A stretch of DNA of 64,000 nt from Asterella californica (taxonomy: Eukaryota > Streptophyta > Marchantiopsida > Marchantiales > Aytoniaceae). Position numbers and translations under genes: made by a program. This document shows positions 63,465 through 64,000 of the stretch, in pieces. The notes under the pieces are model-generated. The model was not told the origin of the DNA and searched no databases. It worked only from the letters and a program-made list of their open reading frames with translations. The stretch is taken from contig JAYKYS010000009.1 in the NCBI GenBank assembly GCA_036924285.1, forward strand, positions 18,704,001-18,768,000, written 5' to 3'. How positions within the stretch are numbered: position 1 is the first letter of the stretch; each line of letters opens with the position of its first letter.

Positions 63465-63751
63465 AGCATTGAAAAGTGACTAAAAAATGCTACATTTTTG
63501 TAGAAAACAATTTTGATCTAAGCATTATCAGAAACTAGTTTGTTAAACTTTTGTTTTCTTGTTTTCTTTCTTTCAGTATAAAAATAGGAGAAGATATGAG
63601 AAAATTATTCCCATTATGCTCTTTATACCAGGAGTGGTTTAAAAGACGTCTATACAAACATGCATACTGCTTTCAGAGAATGGTTGAATAAATAAAGAAA
63701 ATGAAGCTTTATATGTAGATAGAAAAATTGTACCTTACAGTGTTGGCATGT

Positions 63752-63897
63752 ATTAACAAACTAATGTGTCTTCGTGTCTGATTAATTAACTTTCAAACGC
63801 GTGACGAGAATCAGTCTTCACGCCATTAATAAACTAATGTGTCCTCGTGTCTGATTAATTAGCTTTCAAGCGTATGAAGGGAAGCAGTCTGCGTGTG
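63752..63897 (+). repeat. Two tandem 73-bp units
   Basis: ATTAA(C/T)AAACTAATGTGTC(T/C)TCGTGTCTGATTAATTA starts at 63752 and again at 63825. The rest of the window from 61632 (outside the listed repeats) shows no recognisable gene. Confidence 0.8.
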
Positions 63898-64000
63898 AAG
63901 AGAAGCTGTCTGCCATTAAACAGGAGAGGAGAGTTTTTTTTCTAAGAAACTGGACTAAGGATGCTAAGACTGCGGTCACAAGCCGCAACGTCAAAATGAA

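Overview
The window looks like a repeat-dominated piece of a plant nuclear genome. The basis is a Ty1/copia element with an initiator-Met tRNA primer site, two Ty3/gypsy families (one with the RT and primer-site style of the plant Tat/Athila group), a plant-type L1 LINE, a hAT MITE and a broken plant-type family-17 glucanase. I cannot place it to species. No intact, confidently identified host gene is present; almost all long reading frames belong to retroelements.

Family labels used here are mine. A = Tat/Athila-like gypsy, LTR about 0.9 kb starting TGTAACGACC. B = gypsy with a D-H-G protease, LTR about 1.37 kb starting TGTCG. D = LTR element with one long non-pol ORF, LTR about 0.41 kb, packed with GAAGAC/GTCTTC. 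E = small multicopy unit with a TATA box and a two-domain ORF. F = short repeat near 13.2, 18.4 and 33.6 kb.

Layout. 1-4528: 3' part of a D element (+) with an E unit inserted (1184-3353). 4529-13195: 5' part of an A element (-) carrying a nearly intact young copia (5397-10746) inserted in a zinc-knuckle codon run. 13196-13455: F tandem repeat. 13456-18330: second D element (-). 18331-24576: degenerate B element (-) interrupted by copia debris and a GH17 glucanase pseudogene, itself split by a solo LTR. 24577-32491: almost full-length A element (-), inactivated mainly by TGA codons and one frameshift. 32492-38889: unassigned DNA, a solo A LTR, D and B fragments, a probable SINE, and a D element whose 3' half is inverted. 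38890-53924: an old B-type LTR split by a young B element (39001-52520), which is itself split by a 4.8-kb LINE with an 18-bp target duplication (45962-50767). 53925-54851: remaining D piece and a truncated copia end. 54852-64000: AT-rich, gene-poor DNA with small repeats, a second E copy, a B fragment, a hAT MITE with a perfect 8-bp target duplication, a palindromic array and a speculative two-exon secreted-peptide gene.

Most of the history can be read as layered insertions: D < old B-type LTR < B < LINE on the right, and A < copia on the left (with D probably also inserted into A). Relative age is visible: the copia LTRs differ at about 2 of 229 positions and the B LTRs at about 8 of 1373 by eye, whereas the other copies are heavily decayed. 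All copy comparisons were made by eye within this window, with no database search.
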